64,000 nucleotides of DNA from Cygnus atratus (GCF_013377495.2 NC_066396.1:2480001-2544000); one strand, 5' to 3'; positions 38,480 to 51,542 are shown, counted from the first letter of the stretch. A program made the numbers and translations. The notes: a model not told the origin generated them from the letters alone.

Positions 38480-39250
38480 CAGTGAAACTATCTGTCTGCT
38501 GTGTGAGAGCTGACTCGGGCCATTGCAAGACCCGTGGCTGTCATTTTTTTGACAAGCCATAGAAAATTGGGGAAGCTCCCCAGTGAAGCCGAGCAGGAGC
38601 TGGCTGTGTGCCTTGGCGGCCCAGGAGGCCAGCAGCATGCGGGGTTGTAAGGCAGGAGCATAGCCCCTCCATGTAGGGAAGTGCTACTTCTGCTTTGTTT
38701 GGCGTTCCTTGGGTCACATCTGGAGATCTGCATCCGGGTTTGGGGCCCTCAGACGTAAGAAAGGTGTTGATAAACTGGAGCAAGTTCAGTGGAGGGCTGA
38801 CACAACGTTGGGGGCTGGAGGTCCTGGTGTTTGGGGAGGGGCTGAGGGAACTGGGCTTCTTTAGCTTTGAAAAGAGAAGGCTTTGAGGCAAAGCTACTGC
38901 AGGAGTCTAGAGAAAGCGTTGTAGGACCTGAGAGGAGCTTTCCCATACCTAGGGGAAGGCTGCTGAGAAAGTAGACCAAGGTTTATGATAGAGGTCTGTG
39001 GCAGAAAGGTGAGAGAGAATGGTCAACTGAAGTCAAAGGTTCCAGCTTGATGGAAGATGACAATTTTTCATAGTCTTGAAGAAATGACTATGGAAAACGA
39101 CACGGAAAAACTTTCAGTCAAGCACTGTCACAGGAGCCTAGAGGGACTGTAGAGTTTCCGTCCCTGGAGGCTTTCAAGATCCAACTGAACAAAACCCTTG
39201 TCTGGTGTGAATTCAATGTTAACTCTGCTTAGAGCAGGACTAGAGTCAGG
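38480..39250 (+). mobile_element. CR1 LINE fragment, same sense as DYM, decayed
   Basis: This is the only CR1 copy in the window in sense with DYM. One + frame ends GLRELGFFSFEKRRL (about 38842-38886), matching the conserved CR1 ORF2 C-terminal block RLRELGLFSLEKRRL. Downstream, GTCCCTGGAGGCTTTCAAGA and CTGCTTAGAGCAGGACTAGA follow the order of the ORF2 end and 3' region of chicken-type CR1. Frameshifts and stops break the frame, and the endonuclease and catalytic reverse-transcriptase core are absent. The 5' boundary is uncertain and may be anywhere between 38450 and 38720. Confidence 0.78.
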
Positions 39251-39513
39251 ACTTTTAGGAGTTGGACTCTTAAGCAGGACTGCTTAGAGTTGGACTAGGG
39301 ATAAAGATATTGAAACTGTCTGCAAAAGAAGGAATTAAGTTTTAAGTGCTCTAGTATAAACAGTAAAGTCAGTGCAATTGCCTGCGTCTGCAGTGCTGAC
39401 TTTAACAGTATCTTAAGCAGCTTAACTGTGCTACCACCACCACAGTGGCAGAAACCCACCCCAAACCTTCTTTGATGCATGCATATCAGTCATTCATAAT
39501 AGTCTTGGTACTT

Positions 39514-39536
39514 AAAAAAAAAAAAAAAAAAAAAAA
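39514..39536. repeat. Poly-A run (23)
   Basis: This A23 run lies about 260 bp downstream of the decayed sense CR1. CR1 elements normally end in a short tandem repeat rather than poly-A, so I do not treat it as that element's tail. Confidence 0.9.
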
Positions 39537-40673
39537 GTAATACACATAATGCTTAGGTAGTGTTCTTTCTACTGTAGTTCATCAGTACCATGTTTCATAG
39601 CATCGTAAATAGCAGATTACTAAACAGAACTGACAATTTGTCCAAAATTCTGATTTTATATTGTACTCTTTCTGTTGGCAAGAAGGCAGGTCTGCTTCTG
39701 ATGGGTTGCGTTTCTGCTGTTTGTACTGTATGAAACAGCACTGATAATGTTTTAGGCAGAAAATGAGTTAGCCATTCTCACAGAGTGGTTGATCTAGTGA
39801 GTTAATGTCATCCTGTCTGTAGTATTTGAGTGAGCGTAGTATACATTTTTGTTGCATTTGTCTTTGGGAACATGAAAGTAATGACTAATACGCTTCCTAG
39901 AACATAGGTTGTTTGACATGAACAGTAGTAAAAACTTTGTAGCACGTCACAACCTTCTCCCGGCATGTATACAGGTAGTTTGGGATGCTGACTAACGTGT
40001 GCTGCAGTTTAATTAGCTTATACTTTGATTGTTTTTTATAAAAATGATTCCATTCTGGCTTTCCCATAGAGTCATGTTGTAGCATAACTCCCTTTTGAAA
40101 GTATAGCGATTAAGTCTTCAAACTTAGCAAAAGATGTTTGGTGTGCATTTTTCAAATTCTACCGCAGAAACAATATGACCTACATATTTAATCAGGCTTA
40201 GCAAAATTGGCTTTTTTTATGGCTGCAGATTAATCTAGTTTCTCTGAGCTAATACATGTGGTATGTATGTTTTCAAGACCTTACTTTTTCTCAATAAAGT
40301 TGAAGATTTATAACCTTCGTAAAATGTGGCATGCACTGAGATGAAGATTGTGAATTAGTATTACTTAAACATTAACATTGGGAATTTTTCTTTTGAATCC
40401 TGTATACGTAGTTTCAGTCTATATTGTATTTACAGAGAGCTTAGTGTTTAGACGGTTCTTCTATACCCTGCCCAATTTGCTTCGTTTCTGTGTTGCTAAA
40501 AAGATGTTGGCTTGGTGCTGTTTATGTTTTTGTCTTTTATATATTTATTTTAAAATTTCAGTTGACTTCAGTAGAGAAAATATTTACTTTCTTGTTTAAA
40601 TAAATAAGGATGTAAGTGGCTTTGCATGTTTTGCTTAGTGCTATTTTCTTGTTCAAGTCTGTCCTTACAGTTT

Positions 40674-40701
40674 AAAAAAAAAAAAAAGAAAGAAAAAAAA
40701 A
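40674..40701. repeat. A-rich run
   Basis: A 28-bp stretch of A has two G interruptions. No retroposon body was identified. Confidence 0.9.
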
Positions 40702-41848
40702 TCTAAGCATACCATGAATTTTAGCTCTTGTTATTTTTTAACTGTTAATTTTGCTAAATTTTTACCTTGTGGCTGTAGCCTTGTGTACGCCTCTTGGATT
40801 ACGGGGAGTTGAAGTTAAAAATTTGAAGTGATGTGATCACCTAAACCAAAATATTTGCAGCAAGTAGCAAGTACGCAGTTTGCTTTTCTGTTTGTACTGT
40901 GTCAGCTGGCAGTTATGTAGGCCACACGTCTTGTTTCTGCTTCATTGTTCTCTAATGATTTAGATGTTTCCTATTGACAGACTTAATTTAAGAGTGCTAG
41001 AAACTGCATAGAGCTGCTGCTGATGGACAGGTCAGCCTTCCTTCCATCCTCTGCATGTGGGGGCTTAGACTGACTCTTTGGCCGAAGAATGGGACACTTT
41101 AGGACGTTGAATTTTCTTCAGAGAAACATGAAAAAGAGCAGGTTTGGAAGATCTTCAGCAAAGCGTAATTTCTTCGTTGATTTTGTTTATCAGTGTGTTT
41201 CATGCAGTGTCCTCTGAGGACCTCAGGCAGTCAGGAGAGAGACTTCCTACAGCTGCAGAAAGCCTCTGCACCCATTCACATGAGCAGCAGCACAGCTCCC
41301 AGCTAACCTCCAGCTCCCCAGGGCTGTAGACGTCTAATTCCCATTGATCTTAAAGTGTTTCTTTGCCTTTGCTTAAGTAAAATTCACCAGGAAGCCTTAA
41401 CCAATTGAGATTGTCCAGACTCTGTAGAAAGGACGCTTTTACTTGCCTTCATTAGAGCTGCACTAAATTAAAAATAAAATACATATATATTGGGTTTATT
41501 TTTGTTTTATGTTTATGAATTATACATTTTCTCTACGTGGGCTTGGGTGGCAGATAGTGAGCAGTGTGTATAGGAACTTACTCTGAGGTTAGAGATCATG
41601 GGAGCATCCATTTTTGTAACTACTGCTGATTCAGACAGATTGAAAAAGCTCTCAGAAAGGAGAGGACCAGAGCTCCAAAATTACTGGGAGACTGATATGA
41701 GCAGGTGAGAGTATCCTCAGAGCAGTTGAGTGTAAGCTTTCACCAGTCTGAAGATCTATGAGAACAAAATGTCCTGGTGGAGTGGCAGTAGAAAGGAAGA
41801 GGAGTTTGGGGAGAGTTATTGGAAATAGCAATTCTCTCTTTAGAAAAG

Positions 41849-41873
41849 TTTTTTTTTTTTTTCTTTCTTTCTT
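41849..41873. repeat. Poly-T and CTTT run
   Basis: A T14 run continues into two CTTT units and a final CTT. It begins the pyrimidine-rich zone that includes the long tract 40 bp downstream. Confidence 0.85.
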
Positions 41874-41910
41874 AAGAGTGATGTAGTTGACTGTGATTTT
41901 ACTTGATTTG

Positions 41911-41999
41911 CCTTTTCTTTCTTCTTTCTTTCTTTCTTTCTCTTTTCTTCTCTCTTTTCTCCTTCCTCCTCCTCCTTCCTCCTCCTCCTTTTTTTCCTC
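41911..41999. repeat. 89-nt homopyrimidine tract with perfect mirror repeat
   Basis: All 89 bases are C or T: CTTT units first, then TCC/TTCC units. Within it, 41963-41990 is a perfect 28-bp mirror repeat centred between 41976 and 41977. A homopurine-homopyrimidine mirror repeat is the classic requirement for intramolecular triplex (H-DNA). Open frames here (for example 41840-42040 on the minus strand, rich in Lys, Glu and Arg) are by-products of the repeat. Confidence 0.95.
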
Positions 42000-42064
42000 A
42001 TTTGCCCAGCAATACTGAAGTTTCCTCTCTCCCTTATCATTTTATACCTTGCCTCTGGGCAAGA

Positions 42065-42082
42065 TGCCCAGGATCCTGGGCA
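42065..42082. repeat. 18-bp perfect palindrome
   Basis: TGCCCAGGATCCTGGGCA is its own reverse complement. Related copies flank it: TTTGCCCAGC near 42001 and CCAGGATCAGGG near 42086. It may be a small fold-back element remnant. Confidence 0.75.
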
Positions 42083-45000
42083 AATGCCAGGATCAGGGAA
42101 GGAAACGTTTTCACAAATGCCAGAAACTTGAATAGAAAAAAGTCCTAAAGTAATAGGTAGCTTACTGGTCTGTTCACCGATGTCAGGTTCTCTGTTTTCT
42201 TTTGTAATGTCAAAGTATTTTAGGTATGTTTTTATTCAAAAACATGCATTTTTCATGGTTAGCAAATGAGCCTTCTCTGTGTTGGTTTTGGTGTTTCATT
42301 TAGATTTGCTCTTTCTTTCAATTACCCACCCGCTGTGCTTGGTGGAAGGTTTTGGGCTGTGCTGGAGAAAGCGAAAGACAAACAAGAAACCCACAAGTAA
42401 ACACCCTGGGGAATAAACCCTTGGAGATTTCTAAATGTCACCTTCTGTCTTCAGCTACCCTTGATGTCAAAGTACAAATCAAAGGATTCCATTAGTATAG
42501 CTGAGGAGGGAGTCGGGTGCTTTGACTTGATCTCTGTCAGTTTTGAGCATCTGCGTTTATCTTATAGATGTCATTGGCTTTCCATCTTTGTCATGCTCAT
42601 TTCCAGCCAGTTTGCATTCGGGAATCATGGATGATCTGATGGAAGAGATGGATTTTTACCAGACAGATTCACGTAACTTTAGTCTCCCAAGTGTTTTTGC
42701 TATTCTGTATTGGTTTGCATCTGAAAATCTGGGGGGATTCTTTTGATTCTCATTTCACAGTGGCTATTAAACACAAAGAATGTTCTTAATTTAAGGTTTA
42801 TGGAACATGAGAATTTTTTTTATTTAATAAGTTTAAACATGTAGAGAATATAGTTATAGTAATATTTACATAGCGAGAAGGCATTCAAAGAGTTTTTTTT
42901 ACTTTCAGTGCCTCAAAAACAGGAGAGTGAAAGTTTACTGTTATGTAAGATTATATGTGTATTCCTATGACAGCATTGATGGGAATTGAAGATAAGTGAT
43001 ATTAGAGCATACTCTCAATTTCTTGACAAGTCTCAGATGAAATATCTGGAATGAGAACTTTACAGGCTTGAAATAAGGTACAATTTTCAAGTAACAGTCA
43101 TAAAATGTTAGAACAACTTACTAAATGTAAGCAGTGGATTCACGATGTCTTCAAAGCAGAAACACTCAAAGAGATGGTCTTTAATCTGGTTTTGGAAAAA
43201 ATCCTGCGGCGTCTGTGGGTAGCTGGAGGGGCATGCTCATGTGTTGAGAGTTCCCCTCAGTGCAGAATTCTGTAAATGCCATTCCTTATCCTCTCCATCC
43301 CCAGCCTGTGGAGTGAAAAGAATGGTCTGTGTAGCTCACAGGATGCTGATAACTTTTTAAATTGTAGTCAAAAAAGGTATGATGGCTTAAGAATTACCTC
43401 CTAGCAGCTGCTTCCTCTACTGAAAGTTAGCATTTCTACAAACAAACTGCCAAAAAGGGTTGTGTTTCTTGACTTTCTCAGCAAAGGTAGGTAGTTTATT
43501 TTAACCCAGTAGCGAATGCTATTTATACTAAAGCAGTCAGAGATATAGGTCCTGATGAAGTTTTAGGCTTAGAGGCTGTGCCCCAGCCTCACTGACTGTG
43601 CCCCAGGATCAGCCGTTTGTGGCACTTTTTTCTATCCTGTTCTTTACCTAAGGTACACAAATGATTTAGTCTACTAAGTTTGTTTTAGCTCCATGTAGCT
43701 GAGCGATTATAGACAGGATTGTAACCCATGAAATACAGACAGTTGGGGTAGAAAATGTTATGAGGTTTAACCTATAAAACTATGAAATGATGGGTGTTCA
43801 TTTGGTAAGGATGCTGCAGACTAGAGTTCAGGTGTTTGTTTCTTCGTTCCAAAGTCAGTGAGAGAGACTCAACTTCAAAAATAACTTGGTCTTCAGTCTC
43901 TGCATGAGTAGCTTTGCCAGTTCGGCACTCCAAAGGCATGTCTAAATGGGAGAGATACCCATGCCCAGGCTGCAGTGGGGACAGCAAACCTCTGGTGGGA
44001 GCATCCTGATGCTCATGAAGATCTGTCTCATCTGTCTCCTAATGTATTAGGCTGCTTAAGGCACTTCCTGGAGGATGTGCCACACACAGTCCCTTGCCCC
44101 AGAGTTCCTCTGTGACCTGAGCTATCACGTACTACTGTACTGTTACATTTTGTGAATACTCTGTTGGTTTCTTATGATAGACTTTGTAAACTAGATTCAA
44201 ATTCACGCATTTCTGTTTTCAGGGCAAACTGAGAGAGGCTTTTTTTTTTTTTTTAATATTATCAACCAGAAAGAAAAAAGGGCACAATTATTTGCATCTC
44301 TAACGCATGAGACTTGGCAAATCCCGTTGCAGTACTGACAGAACCAGCGTATGGCCACAGGCTAGCAGTTCCTTCTGTCTTGTGAAACTGTTGTTTTATG
44401 CCAAACTGCTGCATTGCTTACTTAGGCATCTTCCATTGACTCTTGGCACAAAAACCTCTTTGGACATTAAAACATGAATTAGCTTTCTTAAAGGAAAATA
44501 CCTCTTTTTCTGTTTTTCTCCCTTTACCCTTGTCTTTCAGTTATACCTGCCGCCACTTGCGGAGATATGTATATGTCTTGGACAAACTGTATTTCCCCCA
44601 CTCTCACTGCTCTACGCTGCAGCATTGCTTCTCGACCCTCAGTGACAATGGAGAGGAACTCTTGTCTTTAACTTGTTCTCACATTCTCAGATCCTATGCT
44701 TCCAGGTTGTTAACCTCTGCTCTCCATTTACTGCATGCTGCATGCTCTGTGACTGATCTGTGCATGTTCTGAGTAAACTGATGGATAACATGAAATGGCA
44801 ATGGGGGTGGTTTATGTCTATGGCATCTTTGGTATGTGTCCTAAGAAGTGTGGTAGAAGTGGAAGTTTAATTATCTTTTTGGTTTTTTTTGATTCAGAAT
44901 ACTTTGTCTGTCATCAAAGATTGAACACCACTTCTGGAATTAATGTGTGGCCTTTGGGAGTTTTAAATCCTTTTTATGTTAGAGTGAAAATATTTTAATC

Positions 45001-47640
45001 CTTTCCCAAAGCTATGACATAAGAACTGTGAGCTGTGATTCACAAAGCTTTCATGCAGTTATGTAGTTTGTTTGGAATTAGTGCAGCGATATAAGCTGTC
45101 TTACATGTAAGTGTCTAATACTTTCCTGATGCCCATTATTTCAGTAATACTGTATATAATTTGTTTTTCAAGAATGAGGATGAACTTTTCCCTCAAATTC
45201 AGTAAATTGTCATGGCATTTGCAGATTCCTCTTATCTTTTTTTTTTTTTATATGCCTTATCAGTTTTGATTAGGCCAAATGAGAGGAGTGCCAGCCCAAG
45301 CTAACAATATAACATCATGTTCATAATGCAGAATTGTAGATGCTCCACAGAAACTGTAAAAGAATAGGAATTTAAAAATAAATTCTATATGCGTTACCCA
45401 GATGTTTCGTCTAAGTTGTTTATTCTAAGTAAAAATTAAGTTTTAATATTTCACTTTTGATGCTATGGATAATTAAATATTTTAACCAAAATGCTAGAAG
45501 CTTTAGGAAAACAAGTTAAAAATTGCATGACAAAATTGACAAGAATATGGAAAGCATCCAGACTGGAAATGCAGCTTCCCAGCTAAGCCAGCATACAATA
45601 GCAACAGACCACACAGTAAACATAAGTAAAACCAGCTTGATTGTCAAGTGAAGAAAATACGGCATGCAAGCTGAAATAGCTCTTCTGGTACAAAAGAAAT
45701 TTTATAGTAGTACATAGTGATGGAGAGTTACACTGAAGGATCTCAACAGGAGATGAAAATCGAGCTGTCCCAAGGGACTTTCTCCAGATTAATTCGGAAC
45801 AGGGATACAGTATTAAAGTAGGAAAAAAAGGTAAGATTTCACAGACGTTATTTTAAAATGAGTAATAATAATGAGGGCAGTGCACACCAAAATCTTGTTA
45901 AAGATGGAATGTTTTACATGTAGGAATAGTATCCTGAAAACATGAAAGAAAGAGATGTCTTAATTATTCCAGCTTGTACTCTGTACAGTGGAAACTCTAC
46001 AACATCCTGTTGGCAAAGTCCTCCTTAGGAGGCTACGTGCTACACCATGGATATTGCATCCTTTAGAGACTGGAGATGAAACCACCAATTATGGCTAACA
46101 CAGGTGGATTTCATGTGTAGTCCTTGACCCACAGACCGCCGATACTTTCTGCTCCTCTGTTAATATTCATGTCTTCTGAAATGTCTCTGGTTTGTATGGT
46201 GGCTTTATGGATGAAAGAAAGCACTGATAACCATATACTCTATTTTTATATAACAAGCTCATGAAGTTTTTAGAGCAGAAAAAAAGGAAAACATACATAT
46301 AGCAGTTTTTAGTAGATAATTTTTTTTATTGTTCTGATTATGTATGATTAGAAAATTCAAACAACTTCTAGAGTTTGTACCCAGAAAGCTTGCCTGCATC
46401 AGTCTGGAAAATACAAATACAATGTCAAATACAGTGGCATAATTGGAGCTGGCAAAAAAAGTTGTTTTCTTATGTGAATCTGTGCATGCATCCTGTATTA
46501 ACTACAGAGCTTTTTCGCCCTGTGAACAACCTACTAGTAATTTATGCATTCCATCTCTCCTCTAAAAGCAGAACGATAATTATGGTGATTTACAAAGCAC
46601 AACCTTCCCATTGCATGCCTTTTTGCAGGACTACTGGTAAAAAGCATAAGACTTTGACCTGGTCAATGTTGTTCAAGCTACTATGGTTTTGTGCAACATC
46701 CTGGTCACCTGTCAAATCTGCAGACACGTCTCATGCCACACTTACTGAACAAGTATCATTGATTAAAGTGAATTTGTTGGAGGAGAGGGGAATAAAAAGT
46801 GTGTGTATGTACGTATGTATGTCCTTGAATCAGCACCCCACATGCCTTACGCATGCAGCACCAGGTCTCCAGGCAGCCAGCAGCAGGTTGTGGCTTTGAC
46901 TGGAATTTAGTGCCAGTGTTGCTTTTGGTGGATTTTCTAAATTTTAAACCAGAGGAGAGAGAATGTCTGTTTTACTGTGCTGTGCATTAGCATAACACAA
47001 ATACCGAAACTGGGATTGTAATGTGTCATTACTACTGTCTGATAATTCTGTTGTGGCTGTGCTGTTATTGATTATTGCAGTAACTCTGCCTCATGATGTG
47101 GAGTATGTTCTCTCACTCATGCCTTTTGAACTGCATGTTCATTGTGTGATGTTTTCATGCTCATGTGTGTTCCTTGTCTGTTTTAAACCTGTTTGGGCTG
47201 CAGTCAATCCCAGGAAATTGTTTTTGAAAATGAAACTGGCTTAGTGCGTGTGCTAGCAAAAGGCAGCTAACAAGCAATGATTTGTTTTGGGATGCCGAAC
47301 AAATTAACGATGGTTTTATTTTCATAGCTAGCTTGACATTGTGTGAAAGCAGGAAATACGGTTTTGCTGAGCTTTGTAAATTGAGTAAACATGTTTGTGA
47401 AGCAGTACAGCAAAAGGAAAAATTATATGGATTCATGTGAATTAAGTTTTTTGCCCAGAGAAGAAAGGCAAAGAAATGCGATGTCAAATTTGCACGGTTT
47501 ATCCATTTTGCATATCTTTTATTACTTAATACCAGGTTTGTTTAAACAGCAAAACATATCTAATAAGATTTTAATACGCCCTTTCAGAAGTGTTTTGGCA
47601 CATTGTCTGAAGCCTGTAGCGGGTAAGCTTTGCAACCGTA

Positions 47641-47723
47641 TTCCTCCCATGCCATCAGAGTCAATGGAATTATGCAATCACATTAATTTAAGAATGTGCA
47701 GTCCTTGTGGGATCAGGGCCTTG
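47641..47723. repeat. Possible ancient amniote interspersed repeat
   Basis: The pattern AGTCAATGGAATTATGCAAT followed by GTGGGATCAGGGCCTT resembles, in my memory, old repeats common in turtle and crocodile genomes that pair a CATTGAAGTCAATGG core with a GCAGGATCGGGGCC end. The match is degenerate and only part of the element would be present. It lies inside a chance open frame (47391-47891). Confidence 0.35.
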
Positions 47724-50700
47724 GAGGTTAGCTTTGAAAAATACTGTGATTACCAGGAATGCTTTTGTAGCTGCAATGCAATGGTGAAGTACTGCTTAAA
47801 GCCAACTTGTGTTCATTATCCGGTTTCAAACTTTTTTTCCCCTGAGTGGGAGCTGTGCTGGGTCTTGGGGCTGGATTCCAGGAACGTATAGACCATCCCG
47901 CGTCATGATGCAGATTACTGGCCCGACCTTGAGTACAAACAGGAAAGGTGTCAGAGTATTGTCCTTGAAAACAGTTAAAACATTCGGGAGTCTGACATGT
48001 TTTCTTTGGCTTTGGTCTCTGTAGGGAAGATTGGGAGAAAGAGATGTTTGTTTTTGAACCTCAAATGATTTCTGTGTGGACTTGCACAGTATGGATAAGT
48101 GCATTGATTATTTAGTGTTGTTTAAAATTGGATTGGACTGCTGTGAATTACTTGTTTTCTCTGATTCTGTACCACATCTTGAGCATTTGTTTGCATTCAG
48201 GTTTTAAGCAGTTAATGTAAAAGTCTCACCCTAAGTTAGAGCAAATAAAGCAGTCAATACTTCAGCCTCAGTAAGTAATAGCTGGATGAGCAGAGTAGAA
48301 GAGCAGAGGTGTTCTCCAAAATACCCTTTAGCCTGCTGCTGCTGAAACCTGGTCCTTTCCTATTTTCCTGCTATTGCCAGTTAAAGCACTCAAGGTTATT
48401 TATAACTTTTGAAAATACATTGAGTCACTTCTGATACCGACTGTGATATTTTAAATACAGAGTGTGAAATATTGGTCCTTAGTTCACTGGGAGATTATCA
48501 GTTGTATCATAAGCATCTAGTGGGTAGGACAGAGTACAAACAACTGAATTTTGCCTTCTGCTGCTGTAAGAAAGCTGACAGAAATCAACAAGAGGAGCAA
48601 TATTTTTTTGGCTTTAGGATCTCTTAATGGAAAGGTGTCCAGTTGGTATGACACCTTTGGTAAACAAGTCTCCCGAGCAGCGTGGAGTTGGTGCAAGCAG
48701 ACTTTTGTCCACAGTTGTGTGTGAAAACAAAAAGGATGTAGTAAATTGCTGTAGGCAGATGAAATTGATTGAGATTGAAAGCGTTTCCAAAGGTGACAAA
48801 ATGTCACTTTTGCAGGAAAATTGTGCTCTAAGTGCTTACGTCCTGCTGAACCTGAGGCAGAGCTGCTTTGGAAGATAAGACTCATGGCTCCCCAGTCACG
48901 GGAACTACTGCAAATCTTTATTAGTAAATAACTCTGTAAAAATCTGTGAGAGAAGCAAAATAATTTGTGATGGAGTAATTGGACATTACCTAAGAACCTT
49001 TCAAGTCTTAATAAGTTTTGGCAAATGGCTTGTTTTTCTCACATTTTATGCATAGCCTCATTTACATCGTAGGTTTCAAAATAGAATAATGAAAACGGGT
49101 GTCTGGACCTGTCACAGGAGAGGAATTGCTTCATTTATCACTAAAGCAAACTTTTTGGATTGGTGGATAACGTAGTTTAAAATTTGAGTTTCTTCTTTTT
49201 CGGCAGTTTTATTTCTGCAATGGAATGTCTAAAATTTTTGGTAGATTTAAGTATTTCACTATAATAGACTAACTTGATGTTCTTTTTTCAACAATACCAG
49301 TAAAACTTTTTTTCTGCAGGACATTTTAGTAAGGTTCTGCACCTTGCCTCTTGTAACTGGCATCTGAATGAGCCATCCAGGCCTGGCATAGTCTATGGGG
49401 GAAGCCCTTCTCCTTCCCTTCTTTCCTTTCTGCTGCCTCAAGCACTACTCTGTGCACGCCGGTGTGCATCCACTAAGCCAGAAGGCTGATAAGAACAGCA
49501 TTGGTACCCATTCAGGAATTTCAATATCATTGCATTATCGTAGTGTATAATTACAGATTAGTTGGGAATTTTTTTGAGACATGCTGTTATTCATCCAGTT
49601 TCTAATGCAGAAGCTGGAGATTACACATTTTTGTGACAATTAACAATCTTTCTGTACAGATAGCTCTAAATCAACATTTTTTTTAATAGCCATTTTTGTG
49701 CTCATTGCAATGCAGTGAGAGGTTTGTATCTGGCAGAGATGCCTGTTATCTTATAAGAAAGTCTGTGAGATACAAAGGAGAAAATTGATCTGCAGCGGAT
49801 TGATGGGCTAAGGCCCATCTGTCATTTACTTCCTCCAAGTTAAGCTTTGTGTGAGGGGGCTGTTGTAATTATTAACATGCTCACCTGTACACTGACAAAT
49901 TTCAGCTGCTGTGGTCACCCATGTTCTGCCTGAAGACTCCAAAATGGCCTTTTTCCTCATGGGCTTAACAAACGGCAAATTATGCTGTGGGTTGCTATAA
50001 TGATCATTGATTTCAGAGGTTACAGTACATGCTATTTAAATTTCAATCCTAGGTAGACCATTGCACAAGTGACAAAATTAAATTAACCTAATAAATCAAT
50101 AAAAGTAGCAATATAGTAAGTTTTCTTTTTCAAAGAAAAAAAGACAGTTAAGCTATGTTAATATTTCTTTGAGGATGCAGGCTTTTTTGATACTATCATT
50201 ATGCTGAGATTTCTATAGAGCAGCCTCTAAGTTTTAATGGAAACTATTCTCTGAGCTTCCACTCAAGATGTTTAGTGGCCTCAGTTCCTGATGTGGGGTC
50301 ACAGGTGAGGAGATGAGGCTTTTTCTGTGGCCACTGCGATGCTGTGGGGCAACATTTCCCTGAAATCTAGCTCATTTAATTATTGTCCCTTGGGACAAAA
50401 AAAGAAAAACAACAAACCACGAAATTTCTGCAGAGGTCTGTTGAGTTACTACAATTTAATGTTTTATTGCTTTGTGATTGTAATTTTTTAGTCAGCTGCT
50501 GGTGATTTTCTTGCAGAGTTTTTTTTAATTATGGAAAGATCACTTTACACTCAACATCGAGTGACTTGGCAGAAGGAAATTGTTTGTAAATCTATTACAA
50601 ATTATTTGTCTTTGTACTGCACAGCATATTGATCAAGAAACCAGTGAGATATAAAATCAATGCTGTGGGTATGTGGTGGGTGAAAAATTGTAGGTCTCAA

Positions 50701-51500
50701 AATACAGTTCAAATGGCTATTCATCAAGTGGGTGCATGTCTACTGGAAACTCTTGTGCACTGGTTTATTAACTCCTATCCTATTTAGAACAACATATTGA
50801 GCATAGTTTTTAGGGAATTAGTGATCAGTGAAAGGGAAAGATCGCTGATACCAAAAAGTACCCAACTAAGCTTCATGTTTGCAAGATGTATTTTCATAGA
50901 GCCAGTACAATTTCATGCACATAGGTCATGCATTTGGGTTTAAAACCTCCAGAAAGCATTGACTTTGAAAGGACTTGGAAGTTGTCTTGGGCAGTTTTGA
51001 GTTTGCTCTGAGAGAGATTTACTTCAGGAGATTAAATCTAAAGAAATTCTCTGATAAGGGGCCCTTCTGTTCAGGACGCACAAGTACAGTGCATTCCAGT
51101 AGCTGGAAGTTGAAGCAAAACCAATTCAGACTCATTCGTATTTTTTACATAGTGGATGATTCATTGGAATAGTTTAACAAGGGTTCTGGATTTCCCAAGA
51201 TTGGAATTTTTAAATGAGATTGGATGTTTTCCGAAAAGATACGTCCAAGTCCAGCCACAGCTATTGGACTTGAAGAAGGAAGTAGCTGAGGGAATTCCTA
51301 TGGTTTGTGTCAGACTAGCAGATCAAAGTGGCTTCTTTTGGCATTAAAAATCTGAGTTACAGGCAGATTGCCACACAGGATTTTGTTGTTTTGTTTGTCT
51401 TACGGTTTTCGTTAAAAGACTTCATGCTGATTTAGAGTTTTCCTGTTAATACAAATGCTGTCATCCCAGGTACTGCCCCAAAGCACTATATTCTCATGAA

Positions 51501-51542
51501 CCCCCTCCCCCCCCAAAAAAAAAGAAAAAAGGGGGGGGGGGG
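51501..51542. repeat. C-run, A-run, G-run cluster
   Basis: C5-T-C8 (51501-51514) is followed by A9-G-A6 (51515-51530) and then G12 (51531-51542). The C and G runs can pair as a hairpin across a 16-base A-rich loop. The G-run could also form intermolecular quadruplex. Such a pattern is also a common site of sequencing or assembly error. Confidence 0.92.

Noticed and set aside
44443..44772. 109-codon + strand open frame
   Set aside because: No match to dymeclin or any family I know. Likely chance.
46375..46899. 174-codon + strand open frame
   Set aside because: It begins at a non-ATG codon, has no recognisable domain, and no splice or promoter context. The composition is typical of intron and the frame is probably chance.
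47391..47891. 166-codon + strand open frame starting at ATG
   Set aside because: It is the longest ATG-started frame outside repeats, but I recognise no family, and part of it overlaps a likely ancient repeat. It lies inside a DYM intron without gene-like signals.
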